Source of the DNA: Neisseria sp.
GTDB taxonomy: Bacteria > Pseudomonadota > Gammaproteobacteria > Burkholderiales > Neisseriaceae
Length of the DNA stretch: 64,000 nt
Reading direction: 5' to 3'
Assembly: GCA_030531795.1 (NCBI GenBank)
Contig: JAUNMN010000002.1
Coordinates: 1-64,000, forward strand
In this document: piece after piece, positions 1 through 8,106 of the stretch
Layout of the letters: each line of letters starts with the position of its first letter
How positions within the stretch are numbered: the stretch's first letter is position 1
Notes under the pieces: model-generated
Databases searched by the model: none
What the model was told of the DNA's origin: nothing
The model's input: the letters and a program-made list of their open reading frames with translations, nothing else
Translations under genes and position numbers: made by a program

Positions 1-109
1 CCATATCGGGGGTGGGACGCAAACCTTCGGCGTTTTGAAACGACAATTTTCGCCCGCGATGCGTGCCACCGATGATACGCACTTGGTTTTGGTGCTTGCT
101 GTTTTTCAT
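1..109 (-). CDS. rsmD: 16S rRNA (guanine966-N2)-methyltransferase, N-terminal fragment
   Basis: Only the first 36 codons are inside the window; the gene runs off the left edge. The translation starts MKNSKHQNQ and continues with VRIIGGTHRGRKLSF and GLRPTPD, which is the characteristic amino end of RsmD, the methylase that modifies G966 of 16S rRNA during 30S assembly. The ATG at 109 is the natural start because the family begins shortly before the R-I-I-G-G motif. The AdoMet-binding and catalytic parts lie outside the window, so function rests on the amino end alone. Confidence 0.8.
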   Translation of the reverse strand, partial: MKNSKHQNQVRIIGGTHRGRKLSFQNAEGLRPTPDM

Positions 110-151
110 TTAATGATTTGTTTTACCAGTATTTTCATTCAAAAATGCAAA

Positions 152-194
152 GATGCCGTCTGCAGTAGTATCCGCGCAGACCGCAGACGGCATC
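152..194 (-). terminator. uptake-sequence hairpin terminator after the XRE regulator
   Basis: GATGCCGTCTGC at 152-163 pairs perfectly with GCAGACGGCATC at 183-194, a 12-bp stem with a 19-base loop. On the minus strand it starts three bases after the regulator stop and is followed by a T-rich stretch. It is an inverted pair of the local DNA uptake word, the standard way Neisseriaceae build terminators. Confidence 0.7.
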
Positions 195-196
195 CA

Positions 197-580
197 TTAT
201 TTTCCTGCATCACCAAGCAACTGGCGCAATAACTCAATCTCACGTTCTTTTTGAGCCAACATTTCTTGGCAGTGCTTCAATTCTTGTTTCAATAATTCTA
301 ATTTGCCAGCCACTTCGCCCGTTGCATACAGCGCAATATCGCCACCACTATCGCCTTCGTTGATTTGAAAAATCAAACCACCATTACCCGATTTCAATAA
401 ATCCCACGTATCCACCTTAAAAATTGCCGCCAACTGCTCCAAACGTGGCAAATTCAATTGAACTTCTCCACGTTCAATTTTGGCATAACCTCCAGCCGAC
501 ATTTCCAGCTTTTCCGCCATATCTTCCTGCGACCATTTGTGTAACTCTCGCATCAAGCGAATTTTTTCGTGGGTTTCCAT
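197..580 (-). CDS. XRE-family helix-turn-helix regulator with C-terminal coiled coil
   Basis: The 127-residue protein has a Cro/C1-type helix-turn-helix at about residues 6-60 (IRLMRELHKWSQEDMAEKLEM, then GGYAKIERGE, then LPRLEQLAAIFKV). A short linker leads to a heptad-like helix at about 95-125 rich in L, E, Q and K, which probably drives dimerisation. No enzymatic or toxin-like domain is visible. It lies divergently from a 55-residue membrane protein at 722, with 141 bp between them, so the two may share a control region. The ribosome binding site is weak (AGAAAG). Target unknown. Confidence 0.8.
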   Translation of the reverse strand: METHEKIRLMRELHKWSQEDMAEKLEMSAGGYAKIERGEVQLNLPRLEQLAAIFKVDTWDLLKSGNGGLIFQINEGDSGGDIALYATGEVAGKLELLKQELKHCQEMLAQKEREIELLRQLLGDAGK

Positions 581-721
581 GAATGTACTTTCTGTATAGA
601 TGTTTGAATTTTAAAGGCAGATTTTAGACTTTGCATAAGTGGTTCAGCAAATTCCTATTACCTATAATTAACAAGCGGTTTATTAAATCATTTTCACATT
701 TTTAATTTAAGGATTTTTAAA

Positions 722-889
722 ATGTCTCCCTTTGGTTTTCTCTATGCCATCTTTAGTCTTTATATCGCATATATCATGATAGAACCTCATACTTTTATGG
801 GGTTTTTAGGGGTACTTTTTTTATCATTTATTCTCGATATTATTCTTGTCTTAGTAGTTGCAATGTTTAGAGGTAGACCCCGATACTAA
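722..889 (+). CDS. 55-residue small membrane protein, unknown function
   Basis: An ATG at 722 follows an AAGGA ribosome binding site at 709-713 with 8 bases spacing, and the frame runs 55 codons to TAA at 887-889. The product begins MSPFGFLYAIFSLYIAYIM, giving one hydrophobic segment at about 4-20, a short EPHTF loop, a second segment at about 26-48, and a basic tail (FRGRPRY). This reads as a two-helix inner-membrane peptide with a positive cytoplasmic end. It faces the XRE regulator divergently; small hydrophobic peptides next to XRE regulators can be toxins, but nothing here proves that. Confidence 0.6.
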   Translation: MSPFGFLYAIFSLYIAYIMIEPHTFMGFLGVLFLSFILDIILVLVVAMFRGRPRY

Positions 890-943
890 ACACAACCACG
901 ACAACTTAACTCACCTGCAGACGGCACAGTTCATTTGGCGAAC

Positions 944-3262
944 TTATTCATCTGAACCTTTGCCCGCAGGTGCTTCAATTTGCTCTTTCCAGCCGCATTC
1001 TTTTTGCGGACAAACTTTTTCCACGCCCCAGCGTTTGGTGGTTTTAATCGTTAAAATAGGGTGTTGGCAATTTGGGCAGGTTTCGGCAATCGGTGGATTC
1101 CAAGTGGCGTAGTTGCAATCGGGATAGGTGCTGCAGCTGTAAAACAGTTTGCCGTAACGCGATTTGCGTTCCACCAACTGCCCTTTGTGACACTGCGGAC
1201 AGCCCACGCCTGTGTCTTTGGGTTTTTCCAAAGGTTCGATGTGTTTGCATTTCGGATAGTTAGCGCAACCGATGAATTTGCTGCCTGTACGACTGTATTT
1301 GTAAACCAAACCGCCACCGCATTTAGGGCATTCGCGTCCTGCCAACTCGGCTTGTTCGGCTTCGTCTTTGGCGATGCGTTCTGCTGCTTGTTCGGCGCTT
1401 TCATTCGCGTTACGCGTGTAGCTGCACTCGGGATAGCCTGCACACGCGATGAAGCGCCCGTTGCGTCCGAATTTGATTTGCAGTTTGTGATTGCCACATT
1501 TCGGGCAGGTTTCGTCTAATTCTTCGGTGGTGAATTTGGCGCGTTCAATGCCTTCTTTTTCACTCACTTGCTTGTGAAAACCTTTCCAGAATTTGTCCAT
1601 CACGGGAATCCACTCGCGTTTGCCGCTGGCGATTTCGTCTAACTGGTCTTCCAGTTTGGCGGTGAAATGATAGTCCACATATTGCGCGAAATGTTCGGTC
1701 AGGAATTTGTTCACCACATCGCCTGTGTCGGTGGGCATGAAGCGTTTTTGTTCCAAAGTAACGTATTCACGGTCTTTGAGCGTGGAAATGATGCTGGCAT
1801 AGGTAGACGGACGACCGATGCCGTATTCTTCCAAGGCTTTTACCAAAGTCGCTTCATTAAAACGCGGTGGCGGCGATGTGAAATGCTGTTCTCCATACAA
1901 AGCGTCCACAGGTAAAGTTTCGCCCACGCTCATTTCGGGCAGTTTTTTGTTGTCTTCGTCATCGGCATTGTCGTCCACACCTTCTTCGTACACGCTCAAA
2001 AAGCCTGCAAAGGTTTGCACTTGCCCCGTTACGCGGAACACACCCTCGCCCACGCCAATATCCACGGTGGTTTGGTCAAATTTAGCGGGCGTCATTTGGC
2101 TGGCAACCGTACGCTGCCAAATCATTTGGTATAACTTAAACTGGTCTGCCGACAAAAACGGTTTCACGCTTTCTGGCGTGCGATACACCGAAGTTGGGCG
2201 GATTGCTTCGTGCGCTTCTTGGGCGTTTTTAGACTTGGTTTTGTACTGCTTGGCTGCAGACGGCAAGTAGTCTTTGCCGAGCTTTTCGCCGATGAAGTGG
2301 CGGATTTCGGTCAAGGCTTCGTCCGACAAAGTTACGCTGTCGGTACGCATATAAGTAATCAAACCGATTGCACCTTGCCCCACGTCAATGCCTTCATAAA
2401 GCTGTTGGGCGGTACGCATGGTTCGGTCGGTGGTCATGCCCAATTTGCGCACGGCATCTTGTTGCATGGTAGAAGTGGTGAACGGTGCAGACGGATTGCG
2501 ACTGCGTTTTTTCTTTTCCACTTCAATCACTTGTGCTGCTTTATTTTGCAAACTGTTTAAAACATCAGCTTGCACCGCTTCATTAGGCAAAGCAAATTGC
2601 TCTAATTTTTCGCCACGATATTGCACCAATTTGGCAGTGAACTTGCTGCGTGCCTTGTGGCTATCCAAATGCACCGTCCAATATTCCTGCGCTTCAAAAG
2701 CACGGATTTCGTTTTCGCGTTCGCAAATCAAACGCAAAGCAGGACTTTGCACGCGTCCAGCCGACAAGCCACGGCGAATTTTTTTCCACAACAAAGGCGA
2801 CAAATTGAAGCCAACCAAATAATCCAAAGCGCGGCGTGCTTGTTGGGCATCAACCAAATCGTTTTCAATTTCGCGCGGCTGTTTTAAGGCTTCCAACACC
2901 GCGTTTTTGGTGATTTCGTGAAACACCACGCGTTGCGGTTTCAGATTTTTCAAACCGCGTTTGCTTTTCAAAATTTCATTCAAATGCCATGAAATCGCCT
3001 CGCCTTCTCTATCAGGGTCGGTTGCCAGATACAGGTTTTCCGCTTCACGCGCCGCCGACACAATCGCATCAACGTGTTTGCTGTTGCGACTAACCAGCTG
3101 ATATTTCATCGCAAAATTGTTTTCAGGGTCAACCGCACCCGATTTAGGTACTAAATCGCGAACGTGTCCGTAAGAGGCAAGAATTTCAAACTCGCTGCCC
3201 AAGTATTTTTTCAACGTTTTCGCTTTTGACGGCGACTCGACAATCAATAAATTTTTAGCCAT
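944..3262 (-). CDS. topA: DNA topoisomerase I
   Basis: A 772-residue type IA topoisomerase that relaxes negative supercoils. The Toprim domain opens with LLIVESPSKAKTL and holds the metal motif TDPDREGEAISW at 81-92. The catalytic tyrosine is Y304 in LITYMRTDSV. The carboxyl end carries four-cysteine zinc ribbons (CPKCGNHKL, ECPKCGGGL, CPQCHKGQL, CPNCQHPIL), the last ones binding single-stranded DNA. Length is close to other Neisseria TopA and shorter than the E. coli enzyme. The ATG at 3262 gives the conserved MAKNLLIVESP start. It lies downstream of smg and dprA, as in Neisseria. Confidence 0.97.
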   Translation of the reverse strand: MAKNLLIVESPSKAKTLKKYLGSEFEILASYGHVRDLVPKSGAVDPENNFAMKYQLVSRNSKHVDAIVSAAREAENLYLATDPDREGEAISWHLNEILKSKRGLKNLKPQRVVFHEITKNAVLEALKQPREIENDLVDAQQARRALDYLVGFNLSPLLWKKIRRGLSAGRVQSPALRLICERENEIRAFEAQEYWTVHLDSHKARSKFTAKLVQYRGEKLEQFALPNEAVQADVLNSLQNKAAQVIEVEKKKRSRNPSAPFTTSTMQQDAVRKLGMTTDRTMRTAQQLYEGIDVGQGAIGLITYMRTDSVTLSDEALTEIRHFIGEKLGKDYLPSAAKQYKTKSKNAQEAHEAIRPTSVYRTPESVKPFLSADQFKLYQMIWQRTVASQMTPAKFDQTTVDIGVGEGVFRVTGQVQTFAGFLSVYEEGVDDNADDEDNKKLPEMSVGETLPVDALYGEQHFTSPPPRFNEATLVKALEEYGIGRPSTYASIISTLKDREYVTLEQKRFMPTDTGDVVNKFLTEHFAQYVDYHFTAKLEDQLDEIASGKREWIPVMDKFWKGFHKQVSEKEGIERAKFTTEELDETCPKCGNHKLQIKFGRNGRFIACAGYPECSYTRNANESAEQAAERIAKDEAEQAELAGRECPKCGGGLVYKYSRTGSKFIGCANYPKCKHIEPLEKPKDTGVGCPQCHKGQLVERKSRYGKLFYSCSTYPDCNYATWNPPIAETCPNCQHPILTIKTTKRWGVEKVCPQKECGWKEQIEAPAGKGSDE

Positions 3263-3305
3263 TTGTGTGTTCTCTATTGTTTTTCAACTGCTTTTTAAGG
3301 TTCAA

Positions 3306-3325
3306 ATGCCGTCTGCAGACGGCAC
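3306..3325. repeat. overlapping inverted uptake sequences (palindrome)
   Basis: Two copies of the uptake word overlap through their TGCA ends to make a 16-bp perfect palindrome GCCGTCTGCAGACGGC with one base changed in the flanking AT/AC. It lies between the small membrane gene and topA, 11 bp after the former's stop, and can fold into an 8-bp stem with a TGCA loop. Confidence 0.75.
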
Positions 3326-3336
3326 AATCATGTTTT

Positions 3337-3579
3337 TTATCTCAGACGACACGCCGATGAGAAAAACCGTTTTTTCAGGGCATACACCAGCGTTAAACTC
3401 GCCAAAAAATGTCCGCTGATTATCGCCAACACCGCGTACAAACGCTGCTCTTCGCCCCAATTTTGCCAAACCGCGTTTTCGGGTAAAAAGCCAAAATAAG
3501 GCAACAGCGACAATAAGGTTAAAGGCACAGCCCACGCCGCTTCTGCCCACGCGTGCTGACGACATTTCTCGCAAGACAT
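3337..3579 (-). CDS. 80-residue membrane protein with N-terminal CxxC, unknown
   Basis: The product begins MSCEKCRQHAW, so a Cys-x-x-Cys pair with a nearby His could bind a metal. Two hydrophobic segments follow at about 15-32 and 46-67, and the tail is basic (KKRFFSSACRLR). No clear ribosome binding site precedes the ATG at 3579. A second frame overlaps it, but this frame has the better hydrophobic pattern and amino acid make-up. It sits between smg and topA. Function not recognised. Confidence 0.55.
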   Translation of the reverse strand: MSCEKCRQHAWAEAAWAVPLTLLSLLPYFGFLPENAVWQNWGEEQRLYAVLAIISGHFLASLTLVYALKKRFFSSACRLR

Positions 3580-3616
3580 TTTATTTTATTCACATTCAAG
3601 CACGGTTCAAAGTTGC

Positions 3617-3754
3617 AACATCAAGCCAACAGAACGCAATTCAAAGTTAAGCCAACTCAAAAAGTGCAGACGGCACAAATAGTACGGCAAGCGACTAAGA
3701 AGTGCATTCCAAGAGCATGAGTAGATTGAAATGCGCCAAAGATGGCTTGATGTT
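3617..3754. repeat. 138-bp segment bounded by 12-bp perfect inverted repeats
   Basis: AACATCAAGCCA at 3617-3628 is the exact reverse complement of TGGCTTGATGTT at 3743-3754. The interior is non-coding and contains ACAAATAGTACGGCAAGCGA at 3675-3694, which resembles the core of Correia elements (compare the two copies at 29740 and 57439). It fills nearly the whole gap between smg and the small membrane gene. It may be a decayed miniature inverted-repeat element; a single copy is seen here. Confidence 0.4.
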
Positions 3755-3759
3755 TAAAC

Positions 3760-4212
3760 CTAGTGCATTCGCGCTTCCTTATACAAAGCCGCCATCAAAT
3801 CGTGTCCAATTAAAACTGGCAACTCCACTTGCTGCGTCCACAACACCAGCAACACCATAATTTTCGCCATGTCCAGCGTGATTTCTTCAGGCGGCAAATG
3901 CAACAGCGTATGCACCACAATTTCGCGTTGGCTGGCGTTCAATGCTTTGGCGCGTTCCAAAAAGTAGAGTAAATCCACAATTTCTTGCGACAAAGCGTCC
4001 AACTCTTCAGGACAATACACGCGCATGGCTTGGCGACTTTGCTCGGATAAAGCGGCGTTTTGTTCGGTTAAAAGTTCCAACAATAATAATGTGTTACCGA
4101 TTTCTACTTCATCAAAACCTGCTTGTTCTAATAAATTGCCCAGAGCATAGCTGGGCGGACAAGATTCCAAATCTTGAAAATTTTCCAATAAAAATGCAAT
4201 CAATTCTGCCAT
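3760..4212 (-). CDS. smg: Smg family protein (DUF494)
   Basis: The ATG at 4212 gives MAELIAFLLENFQDLE, the usual Smg start; the open frame extends eight codons further but only to a TTG. The 150-residue product is acidic and helical, with the family pattern of an amino-terminal LLENF region followed by LEQAGF-EVEIGNTLLLLELL. Smg proteins are found next to dprA and topA across beta- and gammaproteobacteria; their molecular role is not established. Its stop lies just downstream of a short inverted-repeat segment. Confidence 0.85.
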   Translation of the reverse strand: MAELIAFLLENFQDLESCPPSYALGNLLEQAGFDEVEIGNTLLLLELLTEQNAALSEQSRQAMRVYCPEELDALSQEIVDLLYFLERAKALNASQREIVVHTLLHLPPEEITLDMAKIMVLLVLWTQQVELPVLIGHDLMAALYKEARMH

Positions 4213-4259
4213 TTTATTTGCTTTCTTTAATGACAATTGTTTATTTTACTGCTCGCGTT

Positions 4260-5522
4260 TCACACGCGCTGATAACGTCCGCCGCTCATCGCCGCCACTT
4301 TGCCATCAAGCTCCAACTCCATTAAAGCGGCGTAAATATCGGCGGTCGGCTGGGCTAAAGTTTCCGCCAAACTGTCGGGGTGTATCGGGTCGTATGCCAT
4401 GGTGTGTAAAATCAAGTTGCTCAAATCGTTTGTTGCTTCGTTTGCTGTTTCACTTGATGACACGCTTGATGATGACGTTTGGCGGTTGCCGTCTGCAGAC
4501 GGCATGGTTGGCGGTAAATAGTTGGTTTGTTCGGTATTTTCAAGTGTTTTGGGGTTATTTTTATGGTTTTTCACGCTCGAATCAGACGCGTTCGCCGCCG
4601 CTTCTTTATTTATAGCATACGCAGAGTGTGCGCTTTTTTGCAAGAGTTGCGGACATTCTTGCACGATGTCTTCGATGTTTTCGGTGAGTTTCGCGCCGTC
4701 TTTAATGAGTTTGTGGCAACCTTTGCTGTGCGGATTGTCAATCGACCCTGGAATCGCAAACACTTCGCGTCCCATTTCGGCGGCGAGGCGTGCGGTGATG
4801 AGCGAACCCGATTCTAAAGCGGCTTCCACCACCAAAGTCGCGTGCGACAAGGCGGCGATTAAGCGATTGCGGCGTGGAAAATTGCCAGCAAGCGGACGCG
4901 TACCCAGCGGAAACTCCGACACAATCACACCTTTTTCGGCGATTTCGTATGCCAGTTTTTGATTGCTGGCTGGGTAAATGCGGTCTATACCCGTTCCCCA
5001 CACCGCCACGGTTGAACCGCTTGCCTTTAATGCGCCTTGATGGGCGGCGGTGTCTATACCTACCGCCATACCCGAAACGACCGTCAAACCGCATTGCGAC
5101 AATTGTTGCCCAAAATCAGCAGCGATGCGCATCGCCTGTGGCGTGGCGTGGCGACTGCCGACAATCGCGACTGAAGTTTGCTGCAATAATTCCACTCGTC
5201 CACGCACAAACAACACGGGCGGCGGCGTAATCCCTTCGCTCAATAAAGCAGGATAATCGGCATCACACGACAACAAAACCCGACAGCCGTCTTGTTCTTG
5301 CCAACGCATTGCCGCTTCTGCCGCCTGCACCGCTTCATCGCGTCGCGATTGCCACGCCTCCAGCGCCGCTTTGCGCGTCAAACAGTCTTTTAGGGCAGAC
5401 GCTGGTTGTTGCCACGCGTTTTGCGCCGTGCCAAAGCGTTGCAACAGATTATGAAAACTGTCCGCGCCGATGTGTGGCATCAAAGCCAGTTGCAGCCACG
5501 CCAGTTGCTCTTGCTCGTCCAT
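4260..5522 (-). CDS. dprA: DNA processing protein DprA
   Basis: DprA binds incoming single-stranded DNA during natural transformation and loads RecA. The 420-residue protein has an amino-terminal helical region, then the Rossmann-like DprA fold with VAIVGSRHATPQ, VSGMAVGIDTAAHQGAL, GTGIDRIYPASN, SEFPLGTRPLAGNFPRRNRLIAALS and VVEAALESGSLITA. A low-complexity linker (about 300-355) leads to a carboxyl winged-helix domain. The linker contains MPSADGN, which is the translation of a 20-bp uptake palindrome at 4486-4505. It is preceded by an envelope protein gene and followed by smg. Confidence 0.96.
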   Translation of the reverse strand: MDEQEQLAWLQLALMPHIGADSFHNLLQRFGTAQNAWQQPASALKDCLTRKAALEAWQSRRDEAVQAAEAAMRWQEQDGCRVLLSCDADYPALLSEGITPPPVLFVRGRVELLQQTSVAIVGSRHATPQAMRIAADFGQQLSQCGLTVVSGMAVGIDTAAHQGALKASGSTVAVWGTGIDRIYPASNQKLAYEIAEKGVIVSEFPLGTRPLAGNFPRRNRLIAALSHATLVVEAALESGSLITARLAAEMGREVFAIPGSIDNPHSKGCHKLIKDGAKLTENIEDIVQECPQLLQKSAHSAYAINKEAAANASDSSVKNHKNNPKTLENTEQTNYLPPTMPSADGNRQTSSSSVSSSETANEATNDLSNLILHTMAYDPIHPDSLAETLAQPTADIYAALMELELDGKVAAMSGGRYQRV

Positions 5523-5544
5523 TTCGTCTCCGTTTGGCTGTTTT

Positions 5545-6390
5545 TTATTCTGTTATCATCAAAACATCGCCCACATTCAATTCACGCGTGCTGTGTACAA
5601 TCATCGCCGCTGCCGAATGTTGCCCCACGCGATACACTTTCACGCGCCCCACCGCATCTGCAGACGGCACGCGCTTTTGCACCACCGCCCTATCGCCCGT
5701 CAAACGACTTATCCATAGATGCCGTTCTTGTGGATACGCCAACATTTCCTGCCCAACTTGCACGCCGTCCGCCGCGCCACGATTGAGCCAAATCGTCTGC
5801 CCCATGCCTGCCGCGCTCATGCCTTGTTCCACCCGAATCAGCCGCGCCGCCAAGTGTTCCAACAAAGTTGCAGACGGCATCACGCCGCGTTTGTGTTCGG
5901 GATACGGCAACAGCAAATCGCCCGTTTCAATTTCGGCAAACGCCTGTTCAATCCGCAAAGCTTGCAAAAACTGTTTTGCCACAGGCAACAGCTTGTTTTT
6001 CAAAGACGCAATTTGTGGCGGCGTGTGTTTCGGTTCACTCACGGCAACGCCAACATAACGCACCACTTGCCACTTTGTGCCGTCTGCGTCTTGCCACTGC
6101 TCGAGCGCTTTGGCTAAAGCAAAACGCCCCAAATGTTCGCCGTCCACCCAAATTCTGTCACCCAGCGTAAACAGCGTTTTGCGTTCATCGCCCGCAACAA
6201 TGGTTTTCGCTGCCGCAATTTCACGCGCAGGCAACACATCAATCGCCTGCACAAACGCGTTTGCGTCCAAAGCGGCGTGTGACAAAACGTGGCGAATTTG
6301 CGGCGCGCGGTGTTCCACTATCATTTCATTAGCGAAAGACGATGAAATTCCTAAACCGAAAAGAGTAAGCAAGGGTATAATACGCCACAT
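5545..6390 (-). CDS. exported protein related to the dprA-linked LysM protein but lacking LysM
   Basis: The ATG at 6390 follows an AGGTGA ribosome binding site and gives MWRIIPLLTLFGLGISSSFA, a signal peptide; the open frame extends further upstream but without signal features. The mature part (about 260 residues) carries patterns I associate with the carboxyl half of the LysM protein encoded next to dprA in Neisseria: KTLFTLGDRIWVDGE, IETGDLLLP, IWLNRGAADGVQVGQEML and MIVHSTRELNVGDVLMI. No YTVKxGDTLW-type LysM module is present between the signal peptide and this region. It starts 86 bp from the divergent def gene. Likely periplasmic; function unknown. Confidence 0.65.
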   Translation of the reverse strand: MWRIIPLLTLFGLGISSSFANEMIVEHRAPQIRHVLSHAALDANAFVQAIDVLPAREIAAAKTIVAGDERKTLFTLGDRIWVDGEHLGRFALAKALEQWQDADGTKWQVVRYVGVAVSEPKHTPPQIASLKNKLLPVAKQFLQALRIEQAFAEIETGDLLLPYPEHKRGVMPSATLLEHLAARLIRVEQGMSAAGMGQTIWLNRGAADGVQVGQEMLAYPQERHLWISRLTGDRAVVQKRVPSADAVGRVKVYRVGQHSAAAMIVHSTRELNVGDVLMITE

Positions 6391-6475
6391 TTTGTATTCA
6401 CCTATTGAAAAGTAAGCACATAAAAACCGCATCTTACCTGCTGTGCTGAACGATTGAAAGACTGAGGTTAAAACC

Positions 6476-6991
6476 ATGGCTTTATTACCGATTTTGAAAC
6501 ACCCTGACGAACGCTTAAAAATTGTTGCCAAACCCGTTGCCGAAGTGGACGAACGCATTCAAACTTTGGTGCGCGATATGTTTGAAACCATGTACGACGC
6601 GCGTGGCATCGGCTTGGCGGCAACTCAAGTAGACGTGCATGAACGCGTGGTCGTGATGGATTTGAGCGAAGACAAAAGCGAACCACGCGTATTCATCAAT
6701 CCGATTATTACGCACAAAGACGGCGTAACCACTTACGAAGAAGGTTGCTTGTCGATTCCTGGCATTTACGACACCGTAACCCGCGCCGAACGCGTTACCG
6801 TGGAAGCCTTAAACGAAAAAGGCGAAGCCTTCACGCTGGAAGCCGACGGCTTGCTCGCGATTTGCATTCAGCACGAACTCGACCACTTGGCGGGCAAATT
6901 ATTTGTGGAATATTTGTCGCCACTCAAACAAAATCGCATCAAAACCAAATTAACCAAACTGAAAAAACAATTGAGCCAACAAAGTGCTTAA
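6476..6991 (+). CDS. def: peptide deformylase
   Basis: Removes the formyl group from the initiator methionine of new proteins. All three signature motifs are present in the 171-residue product: GIGLAATQ at 44-51, EEGCLSIPG with metal ligand C91, and QHELDH with H133, E134 and H137. Length matches the family. It begins the conserved def-fmt-rsmB block, although an uptake-sequence hairpin and 182 bp separate it from fmt. It is divergent from the dprA-side envelope protein. Confidence 0.97.
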   Translation: MALLPILKHPDERLKIVAKPVAEVDERIQTLVRDMFETMYDARGIGLAATQVDVHERVVVMDLSEDKSEPRVFINPIITHKDGVTTYEEGCLSIPGIYDTVTRAERVTVEALNEKGEAFTLEADGLLAICIQHELDHLAGKLFVEYLSPLKQNRIKTKLTKLKKQLSQQSA

Positions 6992-7061
6992 AAAACAGCA
7001 TTTCGTCGTCGTTTAGTTGTTTAAATAATTGAAATAAACCAACGATTTGCCCAAACGCACA

Positions 7062-7098
7062 CTGCAGACGGCACAAAAATTCACCGATGCCGTCTGCA
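7062..7098. repeat. inverted uptake-sequence pair between def and fmt
   Basis: CTGCAGACGGCA at 7062-7073 and GATGCCGTCTGCA at 7086-7098 form an inverted pair in outward orientation. It could act as a weak hairpin after def, and it separates def from fmt. The 182-bp gap also includes T-rich sequence just after the def stop; no other feature was seen. Confidence 0.55.
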
Positions 7099-7173
7099 CT
7101 TCATTGCCCAAGCCGCCAAGTGTTCGCCTTGGCTGGTCTGTTCCGCCAACCTTAACTCTTTTCTGGAAACGCC

Positions 7174-8103
7174 ATGAAAGTCATCTTCGCAGGCACACCC
7201 GATTTCGCCGCGCTCGCCCTCAAAGCCATTGCCCAAGCGGGTTTTGACATTCCCCTTGTTTTAACCCAGCCCGACCGCCCCAAAGGACGCGGTATGCAAT
7301 TACAAGCCAGCCCCGTTAAACAAGCCGCTTTGGATTTGGGTTTACGCGTGGAACAGCCCGAAAAACTGCGTAACAATGCAGACGCTTTAGCTTTGCTCAA
7401 ATCGGTAAACGCCGATGTGATGGTGGTTGCCGCTTACGGTTTGATTTTGCCACAAGAAGTGTTGGACTCACCCAAACACGGCTGCCTCAATATTCACGCT
7501 TCGCTGTTGCCACGCTGGCGCGGCGCAGCACCGATTCAGCGTGCGATTGAAGCAGGCGATGCCCAAACAGGCGTGTGCATCATGCAAATGGATGCAGGTT
7601 TGGACACGGGGGCGATTGTCAGCGAACACGTTTACACCATTCAGCCCAACGACACCGCCAACGAAGTACACGACGCACTGGCACAAATCGGCGCAGCGGC
7701 GATTGTTGCCGATTTGCACAAATTGCAAAACGAATGCCGTCTGCACTCAGTTGCCCAAAGCACAGACGGCATCACTTACGCCAACAAACTTTCTAAAGAC
7801 GAGGCAAGAATCAACTGGAATGAATCCGCCGAAGTCATCGCCCGCAAAATTCGTGCCTTCAACCCCGTGCCAGCAGCGTGGACCGAACTCAATGGCAAAG
7901 TGCTGAAAGTGTGGCGTGCCGAAGTCGTGTCGCAACAAGGCAACACTGGCGAAATTTTGGCAGCAAACGCAGACGGCATCCTCATCGCTTGTGGCGAAAA
8001 CGCCATTCGCATCACCGAATTGCAAGCCGCAGGCAGCAAACGCATGAGCGCGGCGGCGTTTGTGGCTGGCAACAAAATTAACATAGGCGAGCGACTTGTG
8101 TAA
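7174..8103 (+). CDS. fmt: methionyl-tRNA formyltransferase
   Basis: Formylates methionyl-tRNA for initiation, the partner activity of def. The 309-residue protein has the formyl-transfer fold beginning MKVIFAGTPDFAA, the folate motif HASLLPRWRGAAPIQ, and the catalytic trio N106, H108 and D144 at the same numbers as in E. coli. The carboxyl OB-fold tRNA-binding domain follows from about residue 210. The next gene, a DNA methyltransferase, starts only three bases after the fmt stop, so they are probably cotranscribed. Confidence 0.97.
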   Translation: MKVIFAGTPDFAALALKAIAQAGFDIPLVLTQPDRPKGRGMQLQASPVKQAALDLGLRVEQPEKLRNNADALALLKSVNADVMVVAAYGLILPQEVLDSPKHGCLNIHASLLPRWRGAAPIQRAIEAGDAQTGVCIMQMDAGLDTGAIVSEHVYTIQPNDTANEVHDALAQIGAAAIVADLHKLQNECRLHSVAQSTDGITYANKLSKDEARINWNESAEVIARKIRAFNPVPAAWTELNGKVLKVWRAEVVSQQGNTGEILAANADGILIACGENAIRITELQAAGSKRMSAAAFVAGNKINIGERLV

Positions 8104-8106
8104 AAC

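Noticed and set aside
35..232. 65-codon open frame on the plus strand
   Set aside because: It runs antisense to the rsmD start and through a terminator hairpin, with no ribosome site and no protein-like composition.
1061..1519. 152-codon open frame antisense to topA
   Set aside because: Composition and codon pattern are those expected from the opposite strand of a GC-biased gene; topA is unambiguous here.
3302..3574. 90-codon frame overlapping the small membrane gene upstream of topA
   Set aside because: It reads through the uptake palindrome and has a less regular hydrophobic pattern than the 80-codon frame chosen.
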